NCBI RefSeq assembly: GCF_003323745.1
Contig: NZ_QOIL01000026.1
Location: 1-64,000, forward strand
Reading direction: 5' to 3'
DNA: 64,000 bases
Source of the DNA: Sphaerisporangium album
Lineage (GTDB): Bacteria; Actinomycetota; Actinomycetes; Streptosporangiales; Streptosporangiaceae
The notes below the pieces were generated by a model. The model was not told the DNA's origin and did no database searches. It saw only the letters and a program-made list of their open reading frames with translations. Shown piece after piece: positions 35,016 to 43,580 of the stretch. Position 1 is the stretch's first letter. Every line of letters begins with the position of its first letter. The position numbers and the translations under genes were made by a program.

Positions 35016-35900
35016 ATGAGTGACAATCCCACCATCTTGCGGATGAGGCTGGGCGCCGAGCTGCGAGAGTTGCGGGACAGGATCGGTTTGAGCCTCGATG
35101 CGGCGAGCAAGGCCCTTGCGGCGGATGACCAGGACATCTCCGTCTCGAAGCTGAGCAGGTTGGAGAACGGTAAGGGCGCCGTGCGGCTCCAAGATGTCCG
35201 TGCGCTGCTGGACTTGTATCGGGTCGCGGACGGTGCCCAGCGTGACGCGCTGCTGCGGATGGCGCGCGATGCGAAGACGGCTGCTCCGGCGGCGTGGTGG
35301 ACGGACTACGAGTCTGCTCTTCCGTCCGGTCTCTCGACGTACGTTGGCATGGAGGCGGGTGCTGGGCGGCTGCTGACGTTCACGTTGACGCTGATCGAGG
35401 GACTGCTGCAGACGGAGGATTACGCCCGTGCGGTGATCCAGGCATGGGCACCGATGGATCCGCCGGAGACGATCGAGCAGCGGGTCGAGTTGCGTATGCA
35501 GCGCCAGAAGTTGCTGACGAACGATCCTCGGCTCGAACTGGTCACGATCATGGATGAGGCCGCGATGCGGCGACCCATCGGTGGTCCTGCGGTGATGCGA
35601 TCACAACTGCGTCATCTGGCGGAAGTTTGTGAGCGGTCGCCGAATGTGTTCGTGCAGGTCATTCCGCTCAGCAAGGGCGCCTATGGGCCTCAGCATGGCA
35701 TGTTCACCGTGATCGAGCCTCGGAATGCTGCTGACAAGCCAGTGGCATACGTGGACTCTTTGGGTGGAAACTTGTACATGCAGCGGCCGGAGCAGATTTC
35801 ACGATTCAGGAAGATGTTCGGTCGGCTGCAAGCCATGGCCCTCGACCCAGATGAGTCGTTGCGCGTCATTCGGGCTGCCGCCGAGGAGATGCGATCATGA
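35016..35900 (+). CDS. XRE family regulator with DUF5753 domain (WhiJ-like), second copy
   Basis: A 294-residue regulator: XRE helix-turn-helix at about 10-65 (LRELRDRIGLSLDAASKAL, then ISVSKLSRLENG) and DUF5753 at about 100-285 (YVGMEAGAGRLLTF, IEGLLQTEDYA, MFTVIEP). ATG 35016 is set by the strong ribosome binding site GAGAGGAGG seven bases upstream. The gene overlaps a DUF397 gene by four bases (ATGA), so the pair is co-translated. It is divergent from an anti-sigma ATPase, the same layout as the 8.9-10.8 kb cluster. Confidence 0.92.
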   Translation: MSDNPTILRMRLGAELRELRDRIGLSLDAASKALAADDQDISVSKLSRLENGKGAVRLQDVRALLDLYRVADGAQRDALLRMARDAKTAAPAAWWTDYESALPSGLSTYVGMEAGAGRLLTFTLTLIEGLLQTEDYARAVIQAWAPMDPPETIEQRVELRMQRQKLLTNDPRLELVTIMDEAAMRRPIGGPAVMRSQLRHLAEVCERSPNVFVQVIPLSKGAYGPQHGMFTVIEPRNAADKPVAYVDSLGGNLYMQRPEQISRFRKMFGRLQAMALDPDESLRVIRAAAEEMRS

Positions 35901-36124
35901 GTGCTGCGGAATCGAATGGTCTTCAGTGGTTCAAAGCCACAGCCAGTACCTCCGGCAATGGCTGTGTCGAGGTCGCGCACCTGAGCGACGGCGGTGTCGC
36001 GATACGCCACAGCCGCACGCCGAACGACCAGGTCATCCGATACACCGCCTTCGAGTGGGACTGTTTTCTCGACGGGGTCAGGAATGGTGAGTTCGATCGT
36101 CCTGAGGCCGCCGGGCTCGCCTGA
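35897..36124 (+). CDS. DUF397 domain protein, partner of the second XRE regulator
   Basis: A 75-residue DUF397 protein: LQWFKATASTSGNGCVEVAH, then VAIRHSRTPNDQVIRYTAFE and WDCFLDGVRNGEFD. It overlaps the XRE gene as ATGA. The domain is expected to bind the XRE-DUF5753 protein. Compared with the first DUF397 protein it has a longer middle and an acidic tail, so the two pairs are probably not interchangeable. Confidence 0.9.
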   Translation: MSAAESNGLQWFKATASTSGNGCVEVAHLSDGGVAIRHSRTPNDQVIRYTAFEWDCFLDGVRNGEFDRPEAAGLA

Positions 36125-36306
36125 GGAAACCTCGACAGGCCTCCCTCCGGCCCGTCTTCGTCAAACGCCCCGGATGGGCGTGCCATGCCGTCGCAGACGG
36201 TCGTTGGCTTTGTGGGTGGGTTCACGGTGAGTTACCACGACGGAGTGGCACGGGTGGGGCTCACAGTCCTCAGCCATCAATGGCGGAACACTGAGCGTTC
36301 GGTGGG

Positions 36307-38229
36307 TCAGTGGGTGGTGGATGGCGAGGCGGGGCCCTGGACGGTGAAGTCGTCGTAGGAGGTGTTGAGGGTCGAGTCGGTTTTCTCGGGGACGCGGGTG
36401 AGGAGGCCGATGTCGCCGTTGGGGAGGCCGTTCGGGTCCAGGTAGGACTGGACCTGTTCACCGTCGACCCACATGGTGAGCTGGACGCCGCCGGGGGTGG
36501 TGGAGCATTCGGCCTGGAGCTTGGCCGGGGTGTTCTTCTTGAGGTCGGCGACCGCCACGGGCTGGGTGAGGTTGCCGCCGACGCCCTTGGTGACGCGCCG
36601 GACGCGGGCCTCGCCCGTCGCGGTGACCAGGAACTCGTACCTGTTGGGGGAGCTCTCGGTGTCGCTGCGGCAGAACAGGCCGTACTCCCCGGTGCCGTCC
36701 GACTGCCGGACGGTCGCCGTGACCGTGATCAGCAGCCGTTCGGGCGTGGTGGGGGTCGGCGAGGCCGACGGGTCGGGCGTGGCGGGTTGCCGGGGGACGA
36801 AGGGGATGGGCGCGTTCTCGATGCGCTCGGTGTGGTCGCCGGTGAGGTCGATCGCGTAGAAGCCGTTCGGGGCGTACCCGTACCAGCCGGAGTCGTCGCC
36901 GGTGTAGTCGCTTCCGTCCCAGCCGGTGCCGCTCTGGCTGAAGTCTTCACGGAAGAGGTAGTAGTTCAGCTCGGAGGGCGGCCCAGAGGGGGAGAGGAGC
37001 GCGCGGAGCCCGAGTCCCAGGCCGGCGATCACCACGACGGCGGCGACGGCGATCCCGATGGTCCGCTTGCGCCGCGCCGCGGGGTCGGCGGACGCGCCGC
37101 CGGAGACCGTCCCGCCGGGTGGGGAATGTCCCGCGCCGGCCCCGCCTCCCGGCGAGGTGAGCGCGGCGGTGGAGTGGCGGGAGACGGTGGGAGGCGGGGT
37201 GCCGTGCCACGTCGCGGTACCGCCCGCCTGGTGCCCCTGTGCGGTGGGAGGCGGTCCTTGCGAGGTGAGGGAGTACGGGGTGGCCGGCGATCCGTGGATC
37301 GTGGAGGAGGGGACACCGGCCGTTGCCGGCGTACCGGGCGCGCGGGACGTCACCGGGGACGTCGTCCCGGGCGGGGGTGACTGCCGCCAGGCCTGGACGA
37401 CCGAATGTTCGGCGTGTTCGGGGGTCGTGCGGCCGACCATCTGGTCGAGGATCTGCTGGGCCGTGGGCCTGCGGGACGGGTCCTTGTCCAGGGTGGCGGA
37501 CACGAGCCGGTGCAGCGACGGCTCCATGCCTTCCAGGGAGGGCTCGGTGTTGAGCACCTGGTAGACGATGGACGGCAGCGACTCGCCGCCGAAGGGCGCG
37601 CGGCCGCTGGCGGCGAAGGCGACCAGGCAGCCCCAGGAGAAGACGTCGCACGCCGGTGAGGCCGGTTCGCCGCGCAGCACCTCGGGGGCCATGTACCGGG
37701 GCGTTCCCATCAGCTCGCCGGTGCCGGTGACGCCGCCGAGGGTGTCGAGGGCGCGGGCGATGCCGAAGTCGATGACGCGCGGCCCGACCGGCGAGAGCAG
37801 CACGTTGGACGGCTTGAGGTCGCGGTGGACGATGCCCGCGCTGTGGATGGCGGTGAGCGCGGTGGCGACGCCGACCGCCAGCGCGTCGAGGCTGGACCCG
37901 CGCAGCGGTCCGGAGGAGCGCACGGCGTGGTCCAGATTGGGGCCCTCGACGTACTCGGTGACGACGTACAGCAGGTCGCCGTCGAGGTCGGCGTCCAGGA
38001 CCGCCGCCGTGCAGAAGCGGCGGACCCGGCGCGCCGACTCGGCCTCGCGGCGGAACCGGACGCGGAACTGCTCGTGCTGGCTGTACTCGCCGTTGATCAC
38101 CTTGACGGCGACGCGCTGCCCGGACTCGTCCTCGCCCAGGTAGACGGTGCCCATGCCGCCGCGGCCCAGCCGGCCGACCAGACGGTAGCGACCTATCTGA
38201 GTGGGCTCATCTGGACTTAGGTAGTTCAC
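36307..38229 (-). CDS. Transmembrane Ser/Thr protein kinase with extracytoplasmic domain
   Basis: A 640-residue PknB-type kinase. The kinase domain (about 13-270) has the glycine loop GRGGMGTVY (about 22-30), catalytic VAVK Lys (about 43), HRDLKPSN and the DFG Asp in VIDFGIA. A Pro/Thr/Gly-rich linker (about 285-385) leads to a transmembrane helix (about 393-415) and a C-terminal outer domain of about 220 residues with a beta-sandwich look (YLFREDFSQSGTGW, VTATVRQSDGTGEYGLFCR), resembling lectin-like sensor domains rather than PASTA repeats. It probably senses an external ligand. GTG 38229 starts the protein; the ParA relic overlaps it upstream. Confidence 0.9.
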   Translation of the reverse strand: MNYLSPDEPTQIGRYRLVGRLGRGGMGTVYLGEDESGQRVAVKVINGEYSQHEQFRVRFRREAESARRVRRFCTAAVLDADLDGDLLYVVTEYVEGPNLDHAVRSSGPLRGSSLDALAVGVATALTAIHSAGIVHRDLKPSNVLLSPVGPRVIDFGIARALDTLGGVTGTGELMGTPRYMAPEVLRGEPASPACDVFSWGCLVAFAASGRAPFGGESLPSIVYQVLNTEPSLEGMEPSLHRLVSATLDKDPSRRPTAQQILDQMVGRTTPEHAEHSVVQAWRQSPPPGTTSPVTSRAPGTPATAGVPSSTIHGSPATPYSLTSQGPPPTAQGHQAGGTATWHGTPPPTVSRHSTAALTSPGGGAGAGHSPPGGTVSGGASADPAARRKRTIGIAVAAVVVIAGLGLGLRALLSPSGPPSELNYYLFREDFSQSGTGWDGSDYTGDDSGWYGYAPNGFYAIDLTGDHTERIENAPIPFVPRQPATPDPSASPTPTTPERLLITVTATVRQSDGTGEYGLFCRSDTESSPNRYEFLVTATGEARVRRVTKGVGGNLTQPVAVADLKKNTPAKLQAECSTTPGGVQLTMWVDGEQVQSYLDPNGLPNGDIGLLTRVPEKTDSTLNTSYDDFTVQGPASPSTTH

Positions 38230-38385
38230 GCCGCTGCCTTACCGCTATGTGCCTGTTAGCGGGGGTCAGCCTATCGAGATCGGCGACGGGTGAGCGGCCG
38301 TCAGCAGTGACTGCGGCGAGGTTGACGGTGGTGGTGGACTTCCCGACGCCGCCCTTCTGATTAAGACAACATGGACTTTCGCCAT
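38207..38385 (-). pseudogene. Frameshifted relic of a ParA-type ATPase gene
   Basis: An ATG at 38385 with GGAG nearby reads MAKVHVVL; then one base is missing near 38361, and the next frame continues NQKGGVGKSTTTVNLAAVTA, a ParA deviant Walker A with its first two Lys. The following sequence (DGRSPVADLD) lacks the middle of the protein, so there is also a deletion. ParA genes of this type accompany actinomycete plasmids and integrative elements. The remnant overlaps the 5' end of the kinase gene and may now serve as its upstream region. Confidence 0.75.
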
Positions 38386-38913
38386 GCGTGGCTCTCCTAC
38401 ATCCGTGTGCTTCCCAGCGTTGCCGCTGGTACTTCGGACGGAGCAACTATCCCAGACCAGTAAGCGATTACGCCGTAATCACAGCGAGGCAAGGCGAGTG
38501 GCGCGCGGTGTCACGTCTGATCGAGGAGCTGTGTTTCCTCATCGGGAGCAGGCCTCCCGTGGGGGCACGGGAGGCCTGTGAAACGCTGATGCGCCTCGTC
38601 TCACGCCAATGATTCCGAAGGTGCACGCGGGGGCGCTGAGGACGAGCGGCTCCCGGCTTCTTCGAGGGTCACACGCGGCGCCTCCAGCGGCAACGAACCG
38701 CTCATTCGAGCTCGTTCGAACAGGCCCGAGCCGATCCGACGGACCGGGCCGATCGAGCGATGGTCGAGCCGATCGCCTGGGGCGGCGTCATCGTCGCTGA
38801 GGAAGGAGGGCATCCCGGACGCGGGTCTGCCAGGGGGCCGCGGGTCGTCCACCATCTATCCCGGTGGACCCGCCGACGGTGGGCCGCGGCGCTGGCACGC
38901 TGGCGGGCGTCGT
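38386..38913. other. Intergenic region between ParA relic and DUF4407 relic
   Basis: No gene is supported. It contains the perfect 13-bp hairpin at 38549-38578. From 38600 to 38913 there are only GC-driven open frames; the last 50 bases may be the eroded N terminus of the DUF4407 relic. Confidence 0.4.
38549..38578. terminator. Perfect 13-bp hairpin, probable terminator
   Basis: CAGGCCTCCCGTG and CACGGGAGGCCTG form a perfect 13-bp stem with a four-base GGGG loop. No gene on the plus strand ends just before it now, so it may be left from a lost gene. No T-run follows on either strand. Confidence 0.55.
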
Positions 38914-39234
38914 CCCGTTCACGGCTGATCTGGCTGTCCGCAGCTCACCCCGGCGCGCTGGCCCGCAGCCCCGCCAGACCGTGTCCGCTACGAAGGCCTG
39001 GGGGCCGCCGTGTTGTTCACGGGCCTGGTCGCGGGCATCAGCATGACATCCATACTGGCCACGGCGGTGTCGGTGCCCTTGCTGGTGGCTGTGATCCTCG
39101 GAGGCGTGTGGGGCGCTCTGGTGCTGAGCCTGGACCGCTGGCTGATCACCCTGCCGCGCCCCGGGCACTCCCTCGGCAGAGCGTTGTGGCGGGCCATGCC
39201 GCGGATGATCGTGCGCGGACTGCTGGCCGCCTGA
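38914..39234 (+). pseudogene. Frameshifted, truncated DUF4407 membrane protein gene
   Basis: RSRLIWLSAAHPGALARSPA reads in one frame to 38975, then one extra base (near 38976) shifts the sense to DRVRYEGLGAAVLFTGLVAG in the next frame, followed by membrane helices and WGALVLSLDRWLIT. This is the N-terminal half of a DUF4407 protein; the frame ends at 39234 where full-length proteins continue for some 200 residues. Frameshift plus truncation make a functional product unlikely. Confidence 0.65.
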
Positions 39235-39572
39235 CATACAAAGATCCACATGGCGAGGATCGACGTCGGCCGGATCGAGGACTGCCATCGTCCACCAGGA
39301 CCCCTGCTTGATCTAACTACGTTCGGTCACCGCAGGACGGAGGGATGCGCGCGAATCGCGGCCGATGAGGGCGTCTTCAGACGGTCTTGCGGATCTGGTG
39401 CAGCCAGCCGTCCAGAAGGGTGTAGTCGGCGTTGGTGAGGCCGAGTCGGGCGTCGTTCGAGCAGGCGCGCGACGTCCAGGAGGCCAGCTGTAGGGCGACG
39501 TGCCAGGTCAGCGAACTAGATGGGAAGACTCCTGGCCACCACAAGCCGAAGAAGCGAGAAGATGTCCCCGTG
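39235..39572. other. Region between DUF4407 relic and DUF4365 gene
   Basis: No supported gene in 338 bases. The frame of the downstream DUF4365 gene is open back to 39432 but without conserved sequence. The region probably carries the promoter of that gene near its right end. Confidence 0.4.
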
Positions 39573-40529
39573 ATGCGACGCAACCCCTCCGCGAAGATCG
39601 CCAGCGAGGGTGTCACCCACACCCAGCAGGCCATCGAGGATGAGCTCGGCTGGCTGTTTCGCAACCAGCCGACCGAGGATTACGGCATCGACGCGCAGGC
39701 CGAGGTGGTGGACGGCGAGGCCGTTCGTGGGCGACTGCTGGCACTACAGATCAAGAGCGGCATGAGCTGGTTCAAGGAGGCCGGGCCAGGTGGCTGGTGG
39801 TTCCGGCCGAACAAAGCGCATGTGCAGTACTGGACGAACCACTCACTGCCGGTGGTTGTTGTGCTGTACCACCCGGAGACGAAGCGCTGCCACTGGCAGC
39901 TGGTCAACCGGGAGACGCTGGTCAAGACGTCAACCGGCGGCTGGAAGCTCATGGTGCCCAAGGCACAGGTGCTGGATGCGAGCGCCCGGGAGCCCCTGCG
40001 GAAGGCTGCCGAGGGCGATCCGTACGACCTGCGCCTGCGCGAGCTGCGGCTCGCGCAGCCATGGATGGAGCTGCTGGCCTCTGGCACGCGTCTGGTTGTC
40101 GACTTCGAGGAGTGGATTAACAAGACCTCGGGACGAGGCACGGTCTCGATCGGGGTGGACAACGAGGACGGTAACGAGCCTGAGGCACTCGTCACCTGGC
40201 ACTTCTTGCCTGGGCCGGCGGACTACGCATCGGCGGTGCCGAAGCTGTTCGCGTGGGCTGACGCCCACGTGCACGAGGCGACGTACGACGAGGCGGAGTA
40301 TGACCAATACGAAGCTGAGTGCTCTCTTTGGGACGAGGGAGACCAGTTTTTTACGGAGTCGTTCGAGGAGTGGAGACGGAGTCTGGTTGCACGAGGTATC
40401 CGTCCGTACCGCAACGGCGCTGGTGAGGTTGACTTCTACCGGCTTGAGCTGACGCTCAACGAGCTCGGCAAGGCTTTCTTGGTGGTGGATAGATTTGCTA
40501 TGGAGGGCGGGAGGTTGCTGACAGGGTAG
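39573..40529 (+). CDS. DUF4365 domain protein (PD-(D/E)XK nuclease-like)
   Basis: A 318-residue protein whose N-terminal half is a DUF4365 domain: EGVTHTQQAIEDELGW, YGIDAQAEVV (acidic Asp/Glu, about 45-55) and LALQIKSG (Q-x-K, about 64-71). The D...QxK arrangement is that of PD-(D/E)XK nuclease folds, and DUF4365 proteins are often found near defence or mobile genes. The C-terminal half (about 170-318) is acidic and unassigned. ATG 39573 is used; GTG 39570 is also possible. The gene looks intact although its neighbours are decayed, and it could act alone in nucleic-acid restriction; that is inference. Confidence 0.7.
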   Translation: MRRNPSAKIASEGVTHTQQAIEDELGWLFRNQPTEDYGIDAQAEVVDGEAVRGRLLALQIKSGMSWFKEAGPGGWWFRPNKAHVQYWTNHSLPVVVVLYHPETKRCHWQLVNRETLVKTSTGGWKLMVPKAQVLDASAREPLRKAAEGDPYDLRLRELRLAQPWMELLASGTRLVVDFEEWINKTSGRGTVSIGVDNEDGNEPEALVTWHFLPGPADYASAVPKLFAWADAHVHEATYDEAEYDQYEAECSLWDEGDQFFTESFEEWRRSLVARGIRPYRNGAGEVDFYRLELTLNELGKAFLVVDRFAMEGGRLLTG

Positions 40530-40855
40530 GGCACCCGTCCGGCAGAAAGCCTCGGGCTGTGCAGTGGCGACGTACCGCTCAAGCTCGTGGAGCAGGTAGA
40601 GCCGATCCCGTTGCAGCTCCTTGTGAGCTTCCCCCGTTCGACGGCCATGCACGGTGAGATGAGCCAGACAAGTCAGGGAGGGAAGATCGCATGCCGTCAG
40701 CCCACCCACCGGAGTTCCGGCGTCGTGCCACCGAGCAAGAAGCTCTGATGGCTGCAACGGCCGCCGGACAGCCGAAGCATCCTTCTACAGAACAACGCCC
40801 ACCTCGCGGCATGAGCGGATGTTGCCCGCTGTTGGTGCCGTACTACGCTGTCACG
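40530..40855. other. Region upstream of the GNAT gene
   Basis: No supported gene in 326 bases. The GNAT frame is open back to 40691 but the added residues have no acetyltransferase character. Nothing else is visible. Confidence 0.4.
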
Positions 40856-41419
40856 ATGATCGGTTCCGCCTCGCTTCCGGGGGGTGTCCTACTGCGCCCA
40901 CTGGACGTCGGCGACGCACGTGCACTGCTCGACGCGTACATCCGCAGTCGTGAGCATCTGCGTCCCTTCGACCCGGTGCGACCTGACTCGTTCTGGACGC
41001 TTGCCGGTCAGCAGAATGGGCTCGACGAGATGGTGCAGCAAATGAAGGAGGGCAGGCTACTGGCCTGCGCGATGCTGCGAGACGGTCGTGTGCTGGGGTG
41101 CGCAACGCTCAACACGATCGTGCTCGGTCCTTCTTGTAGTGCAAATCTGGGGTACTGGGTGGAACCCGCCGAGGTCGGACGTGGCCTGGCAAGCGCGGCT
41201 GTTGCAGCGCTTTGCCAGATTGCTGACCAGGAACTCGGTCTGCACCGGATCCAAGCAAGTACGAGCCCGTCGAACGTCGCCTCGCAGCGCGTGCTGGTTA
41301 AGAACGGATTCGAACAGTGGGGGACGGCGCCCAAGTACCTGCACATCAACGGTAGATGGCAGGACTCCTGTCTGTTCCAGCGGATCCTCAACGATCGGCC
41401 GCCAAGCTTCGGTTCATGA
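40856..41419 (+). CDS. GNAT family N-acetyltransferase (RimJ/RimL-like)
   Basis: A 187-residue acetyltransferase of the RimJ/RimL type. The acetyl-CoA region is LGYWVEPAEVGRGLASAAVAA (approximate, with the V-x-x-x-x-R/G-x-G-x-A loop at about 98-118), and LHRIQASTSPSNVASQRVLV (about 130-149) is the usual C-terminal motif with SQRVLVKNGF. ATG 40856 starts the domain. The acceptor (ribosomal protein, drug or other amine) is unknown. Apparently intact within a decayed stretch. Confidence 0.8.
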   Translation: MIGSASLPGGVLLRPLDVGDARALLDAYIRSREHLRPFDPVRPDSFWTLAGQQNGLDEMVQQMKEGRLLACAMLRDGRVLGCATLNTIVLGPSCSANLGYWVEPAEVGRGLASAAVAALCQIADQELGLHRIQASTSPSNVASQRVLVKNGFEQWGTAPKYLHINGRWQDSCLFQRILNDRPPSFGS

Positions 41420-41446
41420 TGTAGAGAAGCATCCGCTCATCGGCAG

Positions 41447-41988
41447 ATGCGGAATCCGACGCAGCACCTGCTGTTCGGGCTCCTGCATGTCGGTGCCGCC
41501 AACAGCATCCTGGACCGGCTCGGCGTCAGTCGTGACAAGGTCCGCGAGGCCAACGCCCGGCTGTTCGAGGCCGCGATGATCGCCGGCGGCAACGGTAGGC
41601 CACGCCGTGTCGTGGGTGACGGAGAAGCCGATGAAGCCGTCACCGGGGCACGGCGCCTGGCCGCGCGCCGTGGTCAGTCCCAGTTCCGTTCTGAGCACCT
41701 GCTGTTCTGCCTGGCCCTGGATCCCGGCTCCTCGGCCCGCCGCGTCCTCAACGACCTGGGTGTCGATACCGCCCGGTTCAAGAAGGAACTCCAGGAGTGG
41801 GTCGCCCCGGTCCAGCGTCGGCAGCGCCGCATCGGCAAGTTCAAAAGGAAACGACCGGGCCTGCTCTTTCTGCGGTCGCAAAACCTCGGCCCCCTCGTCG
41901 CCGCCCCGGCGTCTGGATCTGCGGAAGCTGCGCTCAAACCGCCGTCGAGATCCTCCGCGCGGAGCCACGCGGTCTACGCGGCGGCTGA
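41447..41988 (+). pseudogene. Clp_N-repeat/ClpX-zinc-finger gene with several frameshifts
   Basis: The first frame (from 41447) holds two Clp N-terminal repeat motifs, PTQHLLFGLL and SEHLLFCLALDPGSSARRVL. After about 41860 the sense moves between frames: CSFCGRKTS in the second frame, GPLVAAP back in the first, then GVWICGSCAQTAVEILRAEP in the third, ending at 41988. Joined, these form a ClpX-type C4 zinc finger (C-x2-C ... C-x2-C). Intact Clp_N-zinc-finger proteins of about 180 residues occur in actinomycetes. The open frame in the first phase runs to 41998, but its tail is out of phase with the family, so this is a decayed gene. Confidence 0.65.
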
Positions 41989-42188
41989 TCAGCCGTGATG
42001 CTGGAGAACCTTCCCGACCAAATTTCGGGTCCTCGCCTCCGTTCGTACGCCCCAGTCTCTGCATGTCCCTGCTGTCGCGGTGGAAGCTGAGGTACCGTCC
42101 TGCCCCCGGGCAGTATGCGCCTGCCTGAGCTGGCCCGCGTTGATCGTGGGTCGTAGCCAAGGTTCTTAGAGCGTGACTCATTTGGGAA

Positions 42189-42735
42189 TTGATCGTTAGA
42201 TCGATCGGGGATGCGTTCCTTCAGCGGCTGGTGCCTGATGACTTGTGGGACTTGTTCCAGCGGGTGGTTCCACCGGCGCCGACGCGGCCGCAGGGTGGCG
42301 GGCGACGGCGGGTCGACGATCGGGCGATCTTGGCGGCGATCGTGTACGTCGCCACTACCGGTTGTGCGTGGCGGCAGTTGCCGCCGGTGTTCGGCGCCTC
42401 CTGGCAGACGGTGCACCGCCGCTTCGGCGAGTGGAGCGCCGCGCGTGTGTGGGCCAAGCTGTACCGGATTCTGCTGGACGAACTCGGCGCCCGAGGTGAG
42501 CTGGACTGGTCGCGGTGCGCGATCGACTCCGTGAGCGTGCGGGCGACCAAGGGGGGGAGCTGACAGGTCCGAATCCTGTCGATCGAGGCAAGAAGGGGTC
42601 GAAGATCCACCTCATTACCGAGCGGACCGGTCTGCCCATCTCTGTCGCGATCAGCGCCGCCAACGTCCACGACAGCCTGGCGCTGGAGCCGCTGGTGCGC
42701 AGTATCCCGCCGATCCGTTCCCGCCGCGGACCACG
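42189..42735 (+). mobile_element. Truncated IS5-family (IS427-group-like) transposase
   Basis: ORF A (42189-42563) encodes LVPDDLWDLFQRVVPPAPTR, CAWRQLPPVFGASWQTVHRR and ELDWSRCAIDSVSVRATKGG, the N-terminal half of an IS5-family DDE transposase. At a run of seven G (42551-42557) the sense moves to another frame that continues LTGPNPVDRGKKGSKIHLIT, with the first catalytic Asp just before and further family motifs after (HDSLALEPLVRSIPPIRSRR). IS427-group elements use a programmed frameshift between two frames, so the shift may be original. The sequence ends abruptly near 42735 before the second Asp and Glu regions, so the copy is dead. Confidence 0.85.
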
Positions 42736-43199
42736 ACGCCCGCGAGTTGCGGCAGGCCGCCGACCCCGAGGGCCGCGGCCGGTACCTGTGCGCCTGCTTC
42801 CAGCAGATCCAGGCGTCCTTGGGCATCGACGCGCCCAGGCTGCTGAAGGCCGCCTACGCCGCGGTCCTGTCCGGCGGCGCGGACCTGGCGCCCGACGCCG
42901 GCGCCGTTCAGGCCGCCGCCGACGGGGTGATGGACGTCGCGCGCACGGTCGCGGCGTCCGGCGCGCGCCTGCGGACGGTGCTGATCGCCGCCCGGCGCGC
43001 GGCCGGGCCGATGCACGCGGTGATGGCACCGCGGGACCGCGCGGCCAGGCTGCTGCTGGCCCAGCCGCACCCGGTGTGGCAGGCCGCACTGGCCCCGCAC
43101 ATGCCGCCCTACGCCCGCGGCTTCGTCGGCATCGACGGCTGCCGCCAGCTCCTGGACGCGGCACTCGCCTCCGCCTTCGGCATGCCCGCCGGTCGCTGA
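42736..43199 (+). pseudogene. Unidentified C-terminal gene fragment after the IS5 remnant
   Basis: A continuous Ala-rich helical frame, directly joined to the broken transposase with no start codon near the junction (first ATG 42747). It contains CACFQQIQASLGIDAPRLLK and ends GMPAGR. I cannot assign it. Its abrupt beginning at the IS break suggests the N terminus was lost by a deletion that also removed the 3' half of the IS. Confidence 0.45.
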
Positions 43200-43338
43200 T
43201 CCTGCTCTTGCGGGTTACCTGGGCGTCATCTCCCTGTTCACGTACACCGTGCGGTTACGCGGCGGCCACTACGCCGCCCACATCGTCCCGGACGTCCTCG
43301 CCGAGGACCTGCGCGAGTTCTACGCCGCTCTGCGCTGA
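43198..43338 (+). pseudogene. C-terminal fragment of an unidentified gene
   Basis: A protein-like stretch (AGYLGVISLFTYTVRLRGGH, then IVPDVLAEDLREFYAALR) ends at a TGA at 43336-43338 but has no start codon in its frame near the beginning. It overlaps the end of the previous fragment. Composition suggests a real former C terminus; identity unknown. Confidence 0.35.
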
Positions 43339-43405
43339 CGAGGCGGAAAACCGGTGCGTGCCCTGTCCCGCGGAAATTGGACAGGGCGCGCACGCGGGCC
43401 GCTCA

Positions 43406-43492
43406 CTTCTCTCGGACGTCCCGGGTCTCGTCCGCTTCTCGCGGACGTCCCGGACCTCGCCCACTTCTCGCGGCTCTCCAGGATCTCGCCGA
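43406..43492. repeat. Three tandem 29-bp units
   Basis: CTTCTCKCGGACGTCCCGG begins units at 43406 and 43435, and a diverged copy at 43464 (exact 29-base period). The array lies about 90 bases beyond the stop of the CU044_5270 gene. Confidence 0.75.
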
Positions 43493-43580
43493 CGCACGTG
43501 TCGACGTGGGTCGTTTTGTACGCCCGCTCAGTGCGCGTGGACCTTGAGAAGAGGCATCGGCGGGCGGACGACCAGGACGC

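Noticed and set aside
41447-41998. Intact 183-residue Clp_N protein
   Set aside because: The C-terminal part in this frame is not family-like; the zinc finger reads in other frames, so the open frame is a by-product of frameshifts.
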